Below are positions 22,684 to 29,712 of a DNA stretch of 39,666 bases, piece after piece. The translations under genes were made by a program, and so were the position numbers. The notes below the pieces were generated by a model. The model was not told where the DNA came from. It searched no databases and was given only the letters and a program-made list of their open reading frames with translations. Source of the stretch: a virus; IMG/VR virus record IMGVR_UViG_3300038738_000011, positions 1-39,666 of that record; one strand, given 5' to 3'. Numbering within the stretch: the first letter of the stretch is position 1; the number at the start of each line of letters is the position of its first letter.

Positions 22684-22854
22684 ATGAGATTTAGTATAAG
22701 TGATTTGTTTATTATTATTGGCTCAATCTTATTTGGAATTGGATTGTACATGATTTATCCCCCATTGTTTTATCTTTTTTCTGGTGGAATGCTTATATTT
22801 TTTGGATATTTAGGGGCTGTGAAGGAGGTGAGAACAAATGGGGATGCTGAGTAA
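22684..22854 (+). CDS. Small membrane protein between terL and portal
   Basis: 56 residues with two hydrophobic spans (about 7-25 and 27-45). ATG 22684 follows ACGAGG closely. The 3' end overlaps the portal start and its end encodes the portal ribosome site. Tiny membrane proteins occur at this place in other HK97-like phages; function unknown. Confidence 0.6.
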   Translation: MRFSISDLFIIIGSILFGIGLYMIYPPLFYLFSGGMLIFFGYLGAVKEVRTNGDAE

Positions 22855-24817
22855 TTTAATTCAATACAGATCAAACACATTAAAGAATCCATCGGGATGG
22901 CTTCGAGATGCTTTAAGTGGTGCTAAATCTGCAACAGGTGTAAGTGTAAATGAAAACACTGCTTTATCTTTGTCTGCGGTTTACGCTTCTGTGAGGTTAA
23001 TATCTGAAACGGTGGCTTCACTACCTTTATCAGTGTATGAAAAGACAGATAAAGGTAAACAAAAGGCGGTTAACCATCCACTATATGAAGTGCTTCATTA
23101 TCAAGTCAATAATGAGATGACTTCTTTTTCTTGGCGAAAAACGAGTTTTGTTCATTTGTTAATGCGAGGTAATGCATATTCTGAAATCGAGTACGACAAC
23201 GCAGGACAAGTTCGCGGACTTTGGTTGTTACCGCCAGATAGGGTCAGTAAATTTAGAAAACCAAATGGTAATATCGCCTACAAGATTAGTTTACCTAATG
23301 GTGGTGATGTTGAACTACCGGATTGGAAAGTATTGCACCTATTTGGAATTAGTAAAGACGGGTTAACAGGTATGTCTCCTTTACAATTAGCAAAAGAAAT
23401 GTTTGGGCTTGGCATAGCTTTGGAACAACATGCAGCCTATTTCTTTGGTAATGGGGCAAGACCCGGTGGATTCATTGAAACACAACATTCTCTTTCTGAC
23501 AAAGCAAGAGAGAGATTGAAGCAGGATTTTGAGAAACTACATCAAGGGTTAAGTAACTCACACCGAATTGCACTACTTGAAGAAGGCATGAGTTATAAGC
23601 AACTACAACTACCGAATGACCAGATGCAGTTTATTGAATCTAGGAAATTCTCTGTAGAAGAGATCGCAAGATTTTTCAATGTACCACCACACATGATTCA
23701 ATCTTTAGATAGAGCAACCTTTAGTAATATCGAGCATCAAGCAATACAATATGTTGTTCATTCTATTCGCCCATGGTTAGTAAATTTTGAGCAGGAATTA
23801 AGACGAAGTTTGTTTACTGAGGTAGAGAAGAAAAAATATTTTGCTGAATTTAACGTTGAAGGATTATTGCGTGGTGATTCTCAATCAAGATCTGAGTATT
23901 ACAATAAAATGTTCCAGATTGGTGCCTATACAATTAATGATATTCGTGAACTTGAAAACATGAATACTATTGGTGAAGAAGGTAATATTCATTATGTTCC
24001 TTTGAATATGGTTCCAACAAATCAGTTAAGCGAGTTAAACAAAGAGTCAGTTCAAACTGATAAAAGAAACCTTGAAAAACGTTACATAGAACAACGTAAA
24101 ATCCAAGCTGTGGAACTAAGAAATAGAACAATTAACAGCTACAAAAGACTAATTGAAGACGTGTTCCGAAAAATCATGCGCCGAGAAGAAGCAGATATTA
24201 TCAGGCAGTTGAGGAAGTCCAATGATATGGAACTATTCTCTCTTTGGTTGTCCGATTTCTACCGTGATCATGAGGAGTATATGAACAAGCAACTGTTGCC
24301 TGTACTTAACACGTTAGGTGAAGCAATATTTGCTCAAGTTCTGTTAGAAGTAGCTACAGAAATGGAGATTACACCTGAATTTAACACCTTTGTAATTGGT
24401 TATCTAGGATTAATGATCTATAGACATGTCGGTACATCTATTAACCGCATTAGAACAACGCTTGACGCGGCCATCAAAGAGGGTAATGACGTCGTTGATG
24501 CTATTCAAAATGAGTTTGATTCGTGGCAAGAGAAACGAATTGAGGGCATTGTAAGTGAAGAAACAACCAGATTTTCGAATGCTATTACCCGTTTCACATA
24601 TGGTATGGCAGGTGTAAAAAGGGTTCAGTGGGTGGCTGATGATGATCCATGTCCATTTTGCCAATACCTTGATGGTCAAATTGTAGACATTAACTCTAAT
24701 TTTGTGGAGAAAGACCAAGAATTGGAAGTAAATGGAGTCAAATTTAAATCGTCGAGAAGCATCTCACATGGACCACTCCATTCTGGGTGTGAATGCAAAA
24801 TAGAAGCTGTACTTTAA
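22838..24817 (+). CDS. Portal protein fused to Mu F-like minor head domain
   Basis: 659 residues. Residues 1-400 are an HK97-type portal (SAVYASVRLISETVASLPL, then the PPDRV, DGLTGMSPL and FFNVPPHMI segments). Residues from about 440 form a helical linker and then the SPP1 gp7/Mu F-like minor head domain, ending with the Cys motif DPCPFCQYLDG and HSGCECKI. In most phages these are two adjacent genes. The portal ring is the DNA gate; the F-like part probably helps capsid assembly or ejection. Start ATG 22838 follows AAGGAGGTG. Confidence 0.9.
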   Translation: MGMLSNLIQYRSNTLKNPSGWLRDALSGAKSATGVSVNENTALSLSAVYASVRLISETVASLPLSVYEKTDKGKQKAVNHPLYEVLHYQVNNEMTSFSWRKTSFVHLLMRGNAYSEIEYDNAGQVRGLWLLPPDRVSKFRKPNGNIAYKISLPNGGDVELPDWKVLHLFGISKDGLTGMSPLQLAKEMFGLGIALEQHAAYFFGNGARPGGFIETQHSLSDKARERLKQDFEKLHQGLSNSHRIALLEEGMSYKQLQLPNDQMQFIESRKFSVEEIARFFNVPPHMIQSLDRATFSNIEHQAIQYVVHSIRPWLVNFEQELRRSLFTEVEKKKYFAEFNVEGLLRGDSQSRSEYYNKMFQIGAYTINDIRELENMNTIGEEGNIHYVPLNMVPTNQLSELNKESVQTDKRNLEKRYIEQRKIQAVELRNRTINSYKRLIEDVFRKIMRREEADIIRQLRKSNDMELFSLWLSDFYRDHEEYMNKQLLPVLNTLGEAIFAQVLLEVATEMEITPEFNTFVIGYLGLMIYRHVGTSINRIRTTLDAAIKEGNDVVDAIQNEFDSWQEKRIEGIVSEETTRFSNAITRFTYGMAGVKRVQWVADDDPCPFCQYLDGQIVDINSNFVEKDQELEVNGVKFKSSRSISHGPLHSGCECKIEAVL

Positions 24818-24846
24818 ACATCTAACAAGGATGTTTTTTTTATTTT
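24816..24846 (+). terminator. Intra-operon terminator after portal
   Basis: AACATC (24817-24822) pairs with GATGTT (24830-24835) and is followed by nine or more T, inside the late operon just before the protease ribosome site. Confidence 0.75.
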
Positions 24847-24860
24847 TAGGAGGTGATTTT

Positions 24861-25484
24861 GTGGACAAAAAGCAAGAAAGACGAGCGTTTCAGATGAATC
24901 TTGAGGTTCGTTCTGACGGTGACAAACCACCAAAAATTGTGGGTTATGCTGCTGTATTCAATTCTCTTAGTGAGAATTTGGGTGGATTTAGAGAAATCAT
25001 AAAACCCGGAGCGTTCAAGAATGCCATTTTAAAAGATGATATTCGAGCGCTTTGGAATCATGACCCCAATTATGTTCTTGGCAGAAATAAATCAGGGACA
25101 TTGAAACTAGAAGAGGACGATAAAGGATTAAGAATTGAAATTGAACCACCTGATACTACTTTTGCTAAAGACCTCATGGAAAGTATGAGGCGTGGTGATG
25201 TGGATCAGATGTCTTTTGGATTCGTCACAAAATCCGATAGGTGGGGAATGGAGAATGGGGAAACAATTCGAGAACTTCACGAAGTCGATTTGTTTGATGT
25301 GTCTATTGTTACGTATCCGGCTTATACAGCAACATCAGCAAATGTTAGATCAGTACAAGAAGTGTTTGACGAGTATGCCAAGTCGATTCAGGCGAGTGGC
25401 TTGGCAAATGAAGAAGAAAAGAGAAAGCAGGAGCAAGTATCAATTCTTCGCAAAAAATTAGAGCTTAAATCAAAAGAAATTTAA
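24861..25484 (+). CDS. HK97-family prohead protease
   Basis: 207 residues. GYAAVFNSLSENLGGFREII, LWNHDPNYVLGR with H67 and VDQMSFGF with S118 are the U35 protease signature. It cleaves the capsid delta domain during prohead maturation. GTG 24861 follows AGGAGGTGA at ideal spacing. The charged C-terminus is consistent with scaffold contact. Confidence 0.92.
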   Translation: MDKKQERRAFQMNLEVRSDGDKPPKIVGYAAVFNSLSENLGGFREIIKPGAFKNAILKDDIRALWNHDPNYVLGRNKSGTLKLEEDDKGLRIEIEPPDTTFAKDLMESMRRGDVDQMSFGFVTKSDRWGMENGETIRELHEVDLFDVSIVTYPAYTATSANVRSVQEVFDEYAKSIQASGLANEEEKRKQEQVSILRKKLELKSKEI

Positions 25485-25504
25485 AAAAATGGAGGTAATT
25501 TATT

Positions 25505-26680
25505 ATGGAAAAAATTATGGAACTTAAACAAAAACGTGCGGCATTGGTAAAGCAAGCAAGGGAACTTATCGAGGTAGCTGAAAAGGAAAATCGTAGCGTA
25601 GATGAGGAGCAATACAACCGAATTGACAAAGAAATTGATGTGCTAGGAGAGCAAATTAAACGTGAAGAACGTTTATATGCTCTTGAAAGTGAATTGGAGC
25701 AACGTGGAGGCGTAACATTTAAGCAAAATCCTAATGAACAACGCAATGTACAAGGAAATGAGGAATATCGCAATGCATTCTGGAAGGCAATGCGTCATAC
25801 TCGCAATGCTTTAGATGCTACTGAATATCGTAGTCTTTCCGCCGGAGTAGATACTGAGGGTGGTTATACTGTTCCCGATGAGTTTGAAAAGACTTTAATT
25901 CAAAAGCTTCATGATACAAATATCATTCGTGGACTTGCTACTATCACTACTTCTAGCGGTGACAAGAATATTCCTGTTGTCTCCGGCTTTGGTTCTGCAA
26001 CATGGACTGGTGAAAATGCGGCATACACTGAAAGCGATAATGCTTTTGATGTTGTAACATTGTCTGCTTACAAACTAACAACTTTGATGAAAGTTTCTGA
26101 AGAATTGTTGAACGATTCTGCATTTGATTTAGAGGCATTCATTTCATCTGAGTATGCTAGACGTATTGGTGAAGCTGAAGAGAATGCTTTCATCGTAGGA
26201 GACGGAACAGGCAAACCAACTGGTATTATCACTAGTGCTCAGGTTGGTAAAACAGCAACTGTTGCTAATGCTATCACTTTCGATGAAATCATTGATCTTT
26301 TCCATTCGCTTCGCAGACCATACCGTCAACGTGCTACCTTCTTGATGAGTGATAATACTATGAAGGTTATTCGCAAAATCAAAGACGGAAATGGTCAATA
26401 CATCTATCAACCGTCTGTACAAGCAGGTCAACCAGACCGTTTACTAGGTCGTCCGATTGCTATCTCTGATTTTGTTCCTGAGATTGGCGCATCTTCAAAA
26501 CCAATCGCCTTTGGTGATTTGAGTTACTACCAAGTATGTGACCGTCAAGGCAAGGTGTTCCAACGCTTGAATGAACTATATGCTGTTAATGGTCAAGTTG
26601 GTTTCCGTGCTTACCAACGTGTAGACGGAAAACTTACCCTTCCTGAAGCGGTAAAAGTTCTACAAATGGCAGCAGTTTAA
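25505..26680 (+). CDS. HK97-family major capsid protein
   Basis: 391 residues. Residues 1-85 form the Glu/Lys-rich coiled-coil delta domain that serves as scaffold. After about residue 100 the HK97 fold begins: SAGVDTEGGYTVPDEFEKTL, the KNIPVVS and LTTLMKVSEELLNDS strands, RRPYRQRATFLMSD, and the C-terminal GFRAYQRVDGKL. GGAGG lies ten bases before ATG. A strong terminator-like hairpin follows, as often seen behind capsid genes. Confidence 0.95.
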   Translation: MEKIMELKQKRAALVKQARELIEVAEKENRSVDEEQYNRIDKEIDVLGEQIKREERLYALESELEQRGGVTFKQNPNEQRNVQGNEEYRNAFWKAMRHTRNALDATEYRSLSAGVDTEGGYTVPDEFEKTLIQKLHDTNIIRGLATITTSSGDKNIPVVSGFGSATWTGENAAYTESDNAFDVVTLSAYKLTTLMKVSEELLNDSAFDLEAFISSEYARRIGEAEENAFIVGDGTGKPTGIITSAQVGKTATVANAITFDEIIDLFHSLRRPYRQRATFLMSDNTMKVIRKIKDGNGQYIYQPSVQAGQPDRLLGRPIAISDFVPEIGASSKPIAFGDLSYYQVCDRQGKVFQRLNELYAVNGQVGFRAYQRVDGKLTLPEAVKVLQMAAV

Positions 26681-26696
26681 TCAATAGATGAATTGC

Positions 26697-26726
26697 GGGC
26701 AGGATTTTTCCTGCCCCTTTTCTTTA
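26697..26726 (+). terminator. Terminator after the capsid gene
   Basis: GGGCAGGA and TCCTGCCC form a perfect 8-bp stem, followed by CTTTTCTTTATT. Confidence 0.85.
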
Positions 26727-26742
26727 TTAAGGGGTGATGTAA

Positions 26743-26922
26743 TTGAAAGTAGAATTTTTAACGAGTTTGGCAGGATTAAATTTTAGTTACGGCATGGGTG
26801 AAGTTGTCTCTTTGTCTGATGAACAAGCAAAGAAATTTATCGATGCTGGACTTGCAGTAGAAGTTAAAGAAACAGTTGAAGTAAAGGAAACAATAGGTAA
26901 ACGAACAAAAAAGAAGGTGTAA
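26743..26922 (+). CDS. Small head protein, unknown
   Basis: 59 residues from TTG 26743, preceded by GGGGTGA. KVEFLTSLAGLNFSYGMGEV and SLSDEQAKKFIDAGLA match the pattern of the short proteins encoded between capsid and connector in HK97-like phages (often annotated as hypothetical or as head fiber-related). Tail is Lys/Glu-rich. Three bases separate it from the connector gene. Confidence 0.7.
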   Translation: MKVEFLTSLAGLNFSYGMGEVVSLSDEQAKKFIDAGLAVEVKETVEVKETIGKRTKKKV

Positions 26923-26925
26923 CAT

Positions 26926-27489
26926 ATGAATCTAAAGCTAATTACACCTCCAACAAATGAACCTTTGTCTTTAGAAGAGGTAAAATTGTACCTTCGAGTT
27001 GATGGTGCTGAAGAAGATACTTTAATTCAATCTCTGATAACAGTAGCAAGAGAACAATGTGAATCAATCACTAGGCGAGCACTGGTGACACAAACATATG
27101 AACTGACATTAGATGATTTTCCAAGTGAAAATGTCATTTCTATTCCATTACCGCCATTACAATCAGTTGCAAGCATTATGTATAAAGACGACAAAGGGAT
27201 TGAAACAACTTTAAATCCATCTAATTATATTGTTGATATTGATTCCGAGCCTGGAAAAATTGTTCTTATTGACCGTCCCTCATTTACTCCATATCCATCA
27301 AGTGCAGTGAAGATTACATTTACTTGTGGTTACTCCTCTAATATTCCTGTTTCTGTTGTACAAGCGATGAAATTACTTGTAAGTCACTTCTATGAAAATA
27401 GAGATATAGTCATCAACCAATCAGTTAATCAAGTTCCTTTTACTGTTGATGCTTTGTTATCTCCATATCGTATTTTCAGGTGGTTGTAA
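26926..27489 (+). CDS. Head-tail connector, gp6/gp15-like
   Basis: 187 residues. PPTNEPLSLEEVKLYLRVDG and TLIQSLITVAREQCESITRR are the helical start of the HK97 gp6-like family, which forms a ring beneath the portal. A beta-rich insertion (residues 60-135) precedes the C-terminal helix with VVQAMKLLVSHFYENRD. Full length for this family; directly followed by the adaptor gene. Confidence 0.88.
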   Translation: MNLKLITPPTNEPLSLEEVKLYLRVDGAEEDTLIQSLITVAREQCESITRRALVTQTYELTLDDFPSENVISIPLPPLQSVASIMYKDDKGIETTLNPSNYIVDIDSEPGKIVLIDRPSFTPYPSSAVKITFTCGYSSNIPVSVVQAMKLLVSHFYENRDIVINQSVNQVPFTVDALLSPYRIFRWL

Positions 27490-27490
27490 T

Positions 27491-27811
27491 ATGAGGCCAG
27501 GGAAATTAAGACATCGTATTATCATTCAATCATTGCAAAAAGTGGATGATGGTGGTGGTGGATATACAGAGGATTGGGTAAATATAGGAAACGTTTGGGC
27601 TTCTGTTCAACCATTGCAGGGTAGAGAACTATTCCAAGCTCAACAGGTTCAAGCGGAATTGTCTCACAAGGTAAGGATTCGATATCGAGAAGGTATTGTT
27701 CCTTCTATGAGAGTGGTTTTCAACAATCGTATCATGGAGATTCAATCTGTGATTAATATTGACGAGGCAAATAGAGAAATAGAGCTTCTTTGCATCGAAA
27801 GGAGCGGATAA
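27491..27811 (+). CDS. Head-tail adaptor, SPP1 gp16-like
   Basis: 106 residues from ATG 27491. GKLRHRIIIQSLQKVDDGGG, WASVQPLQGRELFQAQQVQA and HKVRIRYREGI are the family hallmarks. It closes the head and forms the tail attachment ring. Starts one base after the connector stop. Confidence 0.9.
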   Translation: MRPGKLRHRIIIQSLQKVDDGGGGYTEDWVNIGNVWASVQPLQGRELFQAQQVQAELSHKVRIRYREGIVPSMRVVFNNRIMEIQSVINIDEANREIELLCIERSG

Positions 27812-27813
27812 AT

Positions 27814-28176
27814 TTGAGGATCAATACTAAAGTAACAGGGATTGAAAAAGCAATCGAAAAAATAAAGCGATACTCAGAAGAAAAGCAAAAAGGTGTCAAA
27901 GAAGTAATTGAGCAAACAGCGTCAGATATTGAACAATCTATGAAGGACTTTGTACCAGTTGATTCAGGAATTACACAAGAGAGTATCAGGACTGAATTAT
28001 CGGAGAGTGGTTTGGCAGCTAGGATCGGGCCAAAAAAACCAAAAGGGTTTAAGGCCCACTGGTTGGAATTTGGAACGGTTAAAATGTCAGCAAGACCATT
28101 TATGGTTCCTGCATATGAGAAAAACAAACCGGAATACATAAGAAGACTTGAAAAAGAATTGAGGGATGTTCAATGA
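27814..28176 (+). CDS. HK97 gp10-like tail terminator/completion protein
   Basis: 120 residues from TTG 27814 after AAGGAGCGG. VKEVIEQTASDIEQSMKDFV, PVDSGITQESI, HWLEFGTVKMSARPFMVPAY are the HK97-gp10 family pattern. Involved in joining head and tail. It overlaps the next gene by four bases. Confidence 0.9.
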   Translation: MRINTKVTGIEKAIEKIKRYSEEKQKGVKEVIEQTASDIEQSMKDFVPVDSGITQESIRTELSESGLAARIGPKKPKGFKAHWLEFGTVKMSARPFMVPAYEKNKPEYIRRLEKELRDVQ

Positions 28177-28571
28177 AATCATCCCTGTGGTCTTTACAAG
28201 TCGCTTTGTATAATCGCCTGAAAAACGATGTTGCTATATCAGCAAAGGCAAAAGTATATGATGCTGTTCCTGATACTACCGTTTTCCCTTATATAACATT
28301 AGGAGAAGACACTGTAATTCCTTACGATAGTAAAACATTTGATGGTGAGGAAATCACCCATACGTTACATGTTTGGTCACAATATAAGGGGAAAAAGGAA
28401 GTTAAGGAAATTATGTCTCTTATTATAGAGGCAGTTATAAAATCACCACTTTCATTAGATGGTGGTTTTTTTGTTGAGTTTACCAGAGTGGATTTCATGC
28501 AGGTATTTGATGATCCATCAGATATCAAGCATGGAGTTATCAGATTTCGCTTTAAAATTTCTCAATTATAA
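28173..28571 (+). CDS. DUF3168-type tail completion protein
   Basis: 132 residues. WSLQVALYNRLKNDVAI, VYDAVPDTTVFPYITLGED and THTLHVWSQYKGKKEVKEI match the DUF3168/SPP1 gp17-like family that terminates the tail tube. ATGA overlap with the previous gene indicates coupling. Confidence 0.88.
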   Translation: MKSSLWSLQVALYNRLKNDVAISAKAKVYDAVPDTTVFPYITLGEDTVIPYDSKTFDGEEITHTLHVWSQYKGKKEVKEIMSLIIEAVIKSPLSLDGGFFVEFTRVDFMQVFDDPSDIKHGVIRFRFKISQL

Positions 28572-28585
28572 GGAGGTAATAATAC

Positions 28586-28996
28586 ATGGCAATGGGAGTT
28601 AAGTTTTTAATTATGATCAATACCGGAACAGAAGCTACACCTAGTTATGTAAAATTGGCTGGTCAGCGTGGCGGTACGTTGAATCGTGAATCTGACACGA
28701 TTGACATGTCAAGCAAAGATGGTGATGGATGGGCAGATAATGAGCAAGGTTTGAATACGTGGTCTATTGAAGGAGACGGTATCTTGTCAGAGACGGATGC
28801 AGGGTATGAAGCGCTTGAAACTGCATGGATGGACAAAAAACCAGTAATGGTTCAATTCCAAACAGAATCTGGGGCAAAATACCAAGGAACAGCAATTGTA
28901 ACAAATTTAAGCATTGAGGCGCCTCATGATGATGTTGCTTCATACAGTTTGACTCTTGAAGGTAAAGGTGCTTATACGAAGATTGCGGCAGTTTAA
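28586..28996 (+). CDS. Major tail tube protein
   Basis: 136 residues, strong AGGAGG site. NTGTEATPSYVKLAGQRGGT, SDTIDMSSKDGDGW and the late strands VTNLSIEAPHDDVASYSLTL match TP901-1-type major tail proteins, which polymerise into the tail tube. A terminator-like hairpin follows, as behind the capsid gene. Confidence 0.9.
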   Translation: MAMGVKFLIMINTGTEATPSYVKLAGQRGGTLNRESDTIDMSSKDGDGWADNEQGLNTWSIEGDGILSETDAGYEALETAWMDKKPVMVQFQTESGAKYQGTAIVTNLSIEAPHDDVASYSLTLEGKGAYTKIAAV

Positions 28997-29002
28997 TAAT
29001 TG

Positions 29003-29035
29003 AGGGCAGGGAACCCCCTGCTCTTTTATTTTTAT
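29003..29035 (+). terminator. Terminator after the tail tube gene
   Basis: AGGGCAGGG pairs with CCCTGCTCT (one G-U) over AACC, then TTTATTTTT. Confidence 0.75.
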
Positions 29036-29050
29036 AAAGGGGATGAGTAT

Positions 29051-29386
29051 ATGAGATACATTGAAATCGAATTAGACGGTAAGGTAAAACAACTGCGCTA
29101 TGACTTCAACGCAATTGCAGACATGGAAGAGCGCATGGGTAAAGGCGTAGGTGCTATTTTTAATGAACAGAATGTTGGATTTAATACGTTACGACTCTTC
29201 TATTGGGCTGGTTTGAAGTGGAAAGACAAAGGGATCACCGTAGAACGTGCCGGAGATATGTTGCAAAAGGAAATTGAAAACGGATCAGATATCGGAGAAC
29301 TAATGGAACCTGTACTAAAAGCTCTTAAATTGTCTGGTGTCATGGGTAAATCTCAAGACGAGGAAGAAACTGAAGGAAAAAACTAG
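29051..29386 (+). CDS. Tail assembly chaperone (gpG-like)
   Basis: 111 residues from ATG 29051. RYIEIELDGKVKQLRYDFNA and the helical GAIFNEQNVGFNTLRLFYWA pattern match Gram-positive tail chaperones that bind the tape measure before tube assembly. The gene ends in the slippery heptamer A-AAA-AAC followed at once by TAG, from which a fraction of ribosomes should continue into the -1 frame. Confidence 0.88.
   Translation: MRYIEIELDGKVKQLRYDFNAIADMEERMGKGVGAIFNEQNVGFNTLRLFYWAGLKWKDKGITVERAGDMLQKEIENGSDIGELMEPVLKALKLSGVMGKSQDEEETEGKN
29377..29383 (+). promoter_or_regulatory. Programmed -1 frameshift slippery site
   Basis: A-AAA-AAC in the zero frame of the chaperone gene, immediately before its TAG stop. 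Slipping back one base gives AAA AAA CTA GGC and leads without a stop into the 29383-29697 frame. Such -1 shifts between tail chaperones are a widely conserved feature of siphophages. Confidence 0.85.
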
Positions 29387-29697
29387 GCGAAGGCTTGGAT
29401 TGGAAGGGTATAAAACAGCTTGCTTTTGGCCCTCTCAATCTAAGTCATGAACAATTTTGGTCGCTTACTATTGCCGAGTTTAATGACTTGGTAGAGGGTT
29501 ATGTATGGCGCGAAGAAAGACAAATGGAAAGAATGGCTCAACTTGCCGTATGGATTACTGCTCCACATCTTAAAAAGCCGTGGACAGTTGAGAAGTTGCT
29601 CGGCAAAAAGAAAGAGACAGAGCAACCAAAAATCACACCTGAAGATAAAAAGAAACTATTTGAAGAAATGGACGCTATTTTTGGCACTTCTACATAG
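29383..29697 (+). CDS. Frameshift extension of the tail chaperone (gpGT-like)
   Basis: This frame lacks a credible independent start (only TTG 29395 without a good site) and is reached by the -1 shift at 29377-29383. DWKGIKQLAFGPLNLSHEQF and LTIAEFNDLVEGYVWREER recall the T-domain seen in Gram-positive phages, which recruits the tail tube protein to the chaperone-tape complex. The Lys/Glu-rich end (KKKETEQPK) is flexible. The tape measure gene follows. Confidence 0.85.
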   Translation, partial: LGEGLDWKGIKQLAFGPLNLSHEQFWSLTIAEFNDLVEGYVWREERQMERMAQLAVWITAPHLKKPWTVEKLLGKKKETEQPKITPEDKKKLFEEMDAIFGTST

Positions 29698-29712
29698 GAA
29701 AGGAGGGTATAT

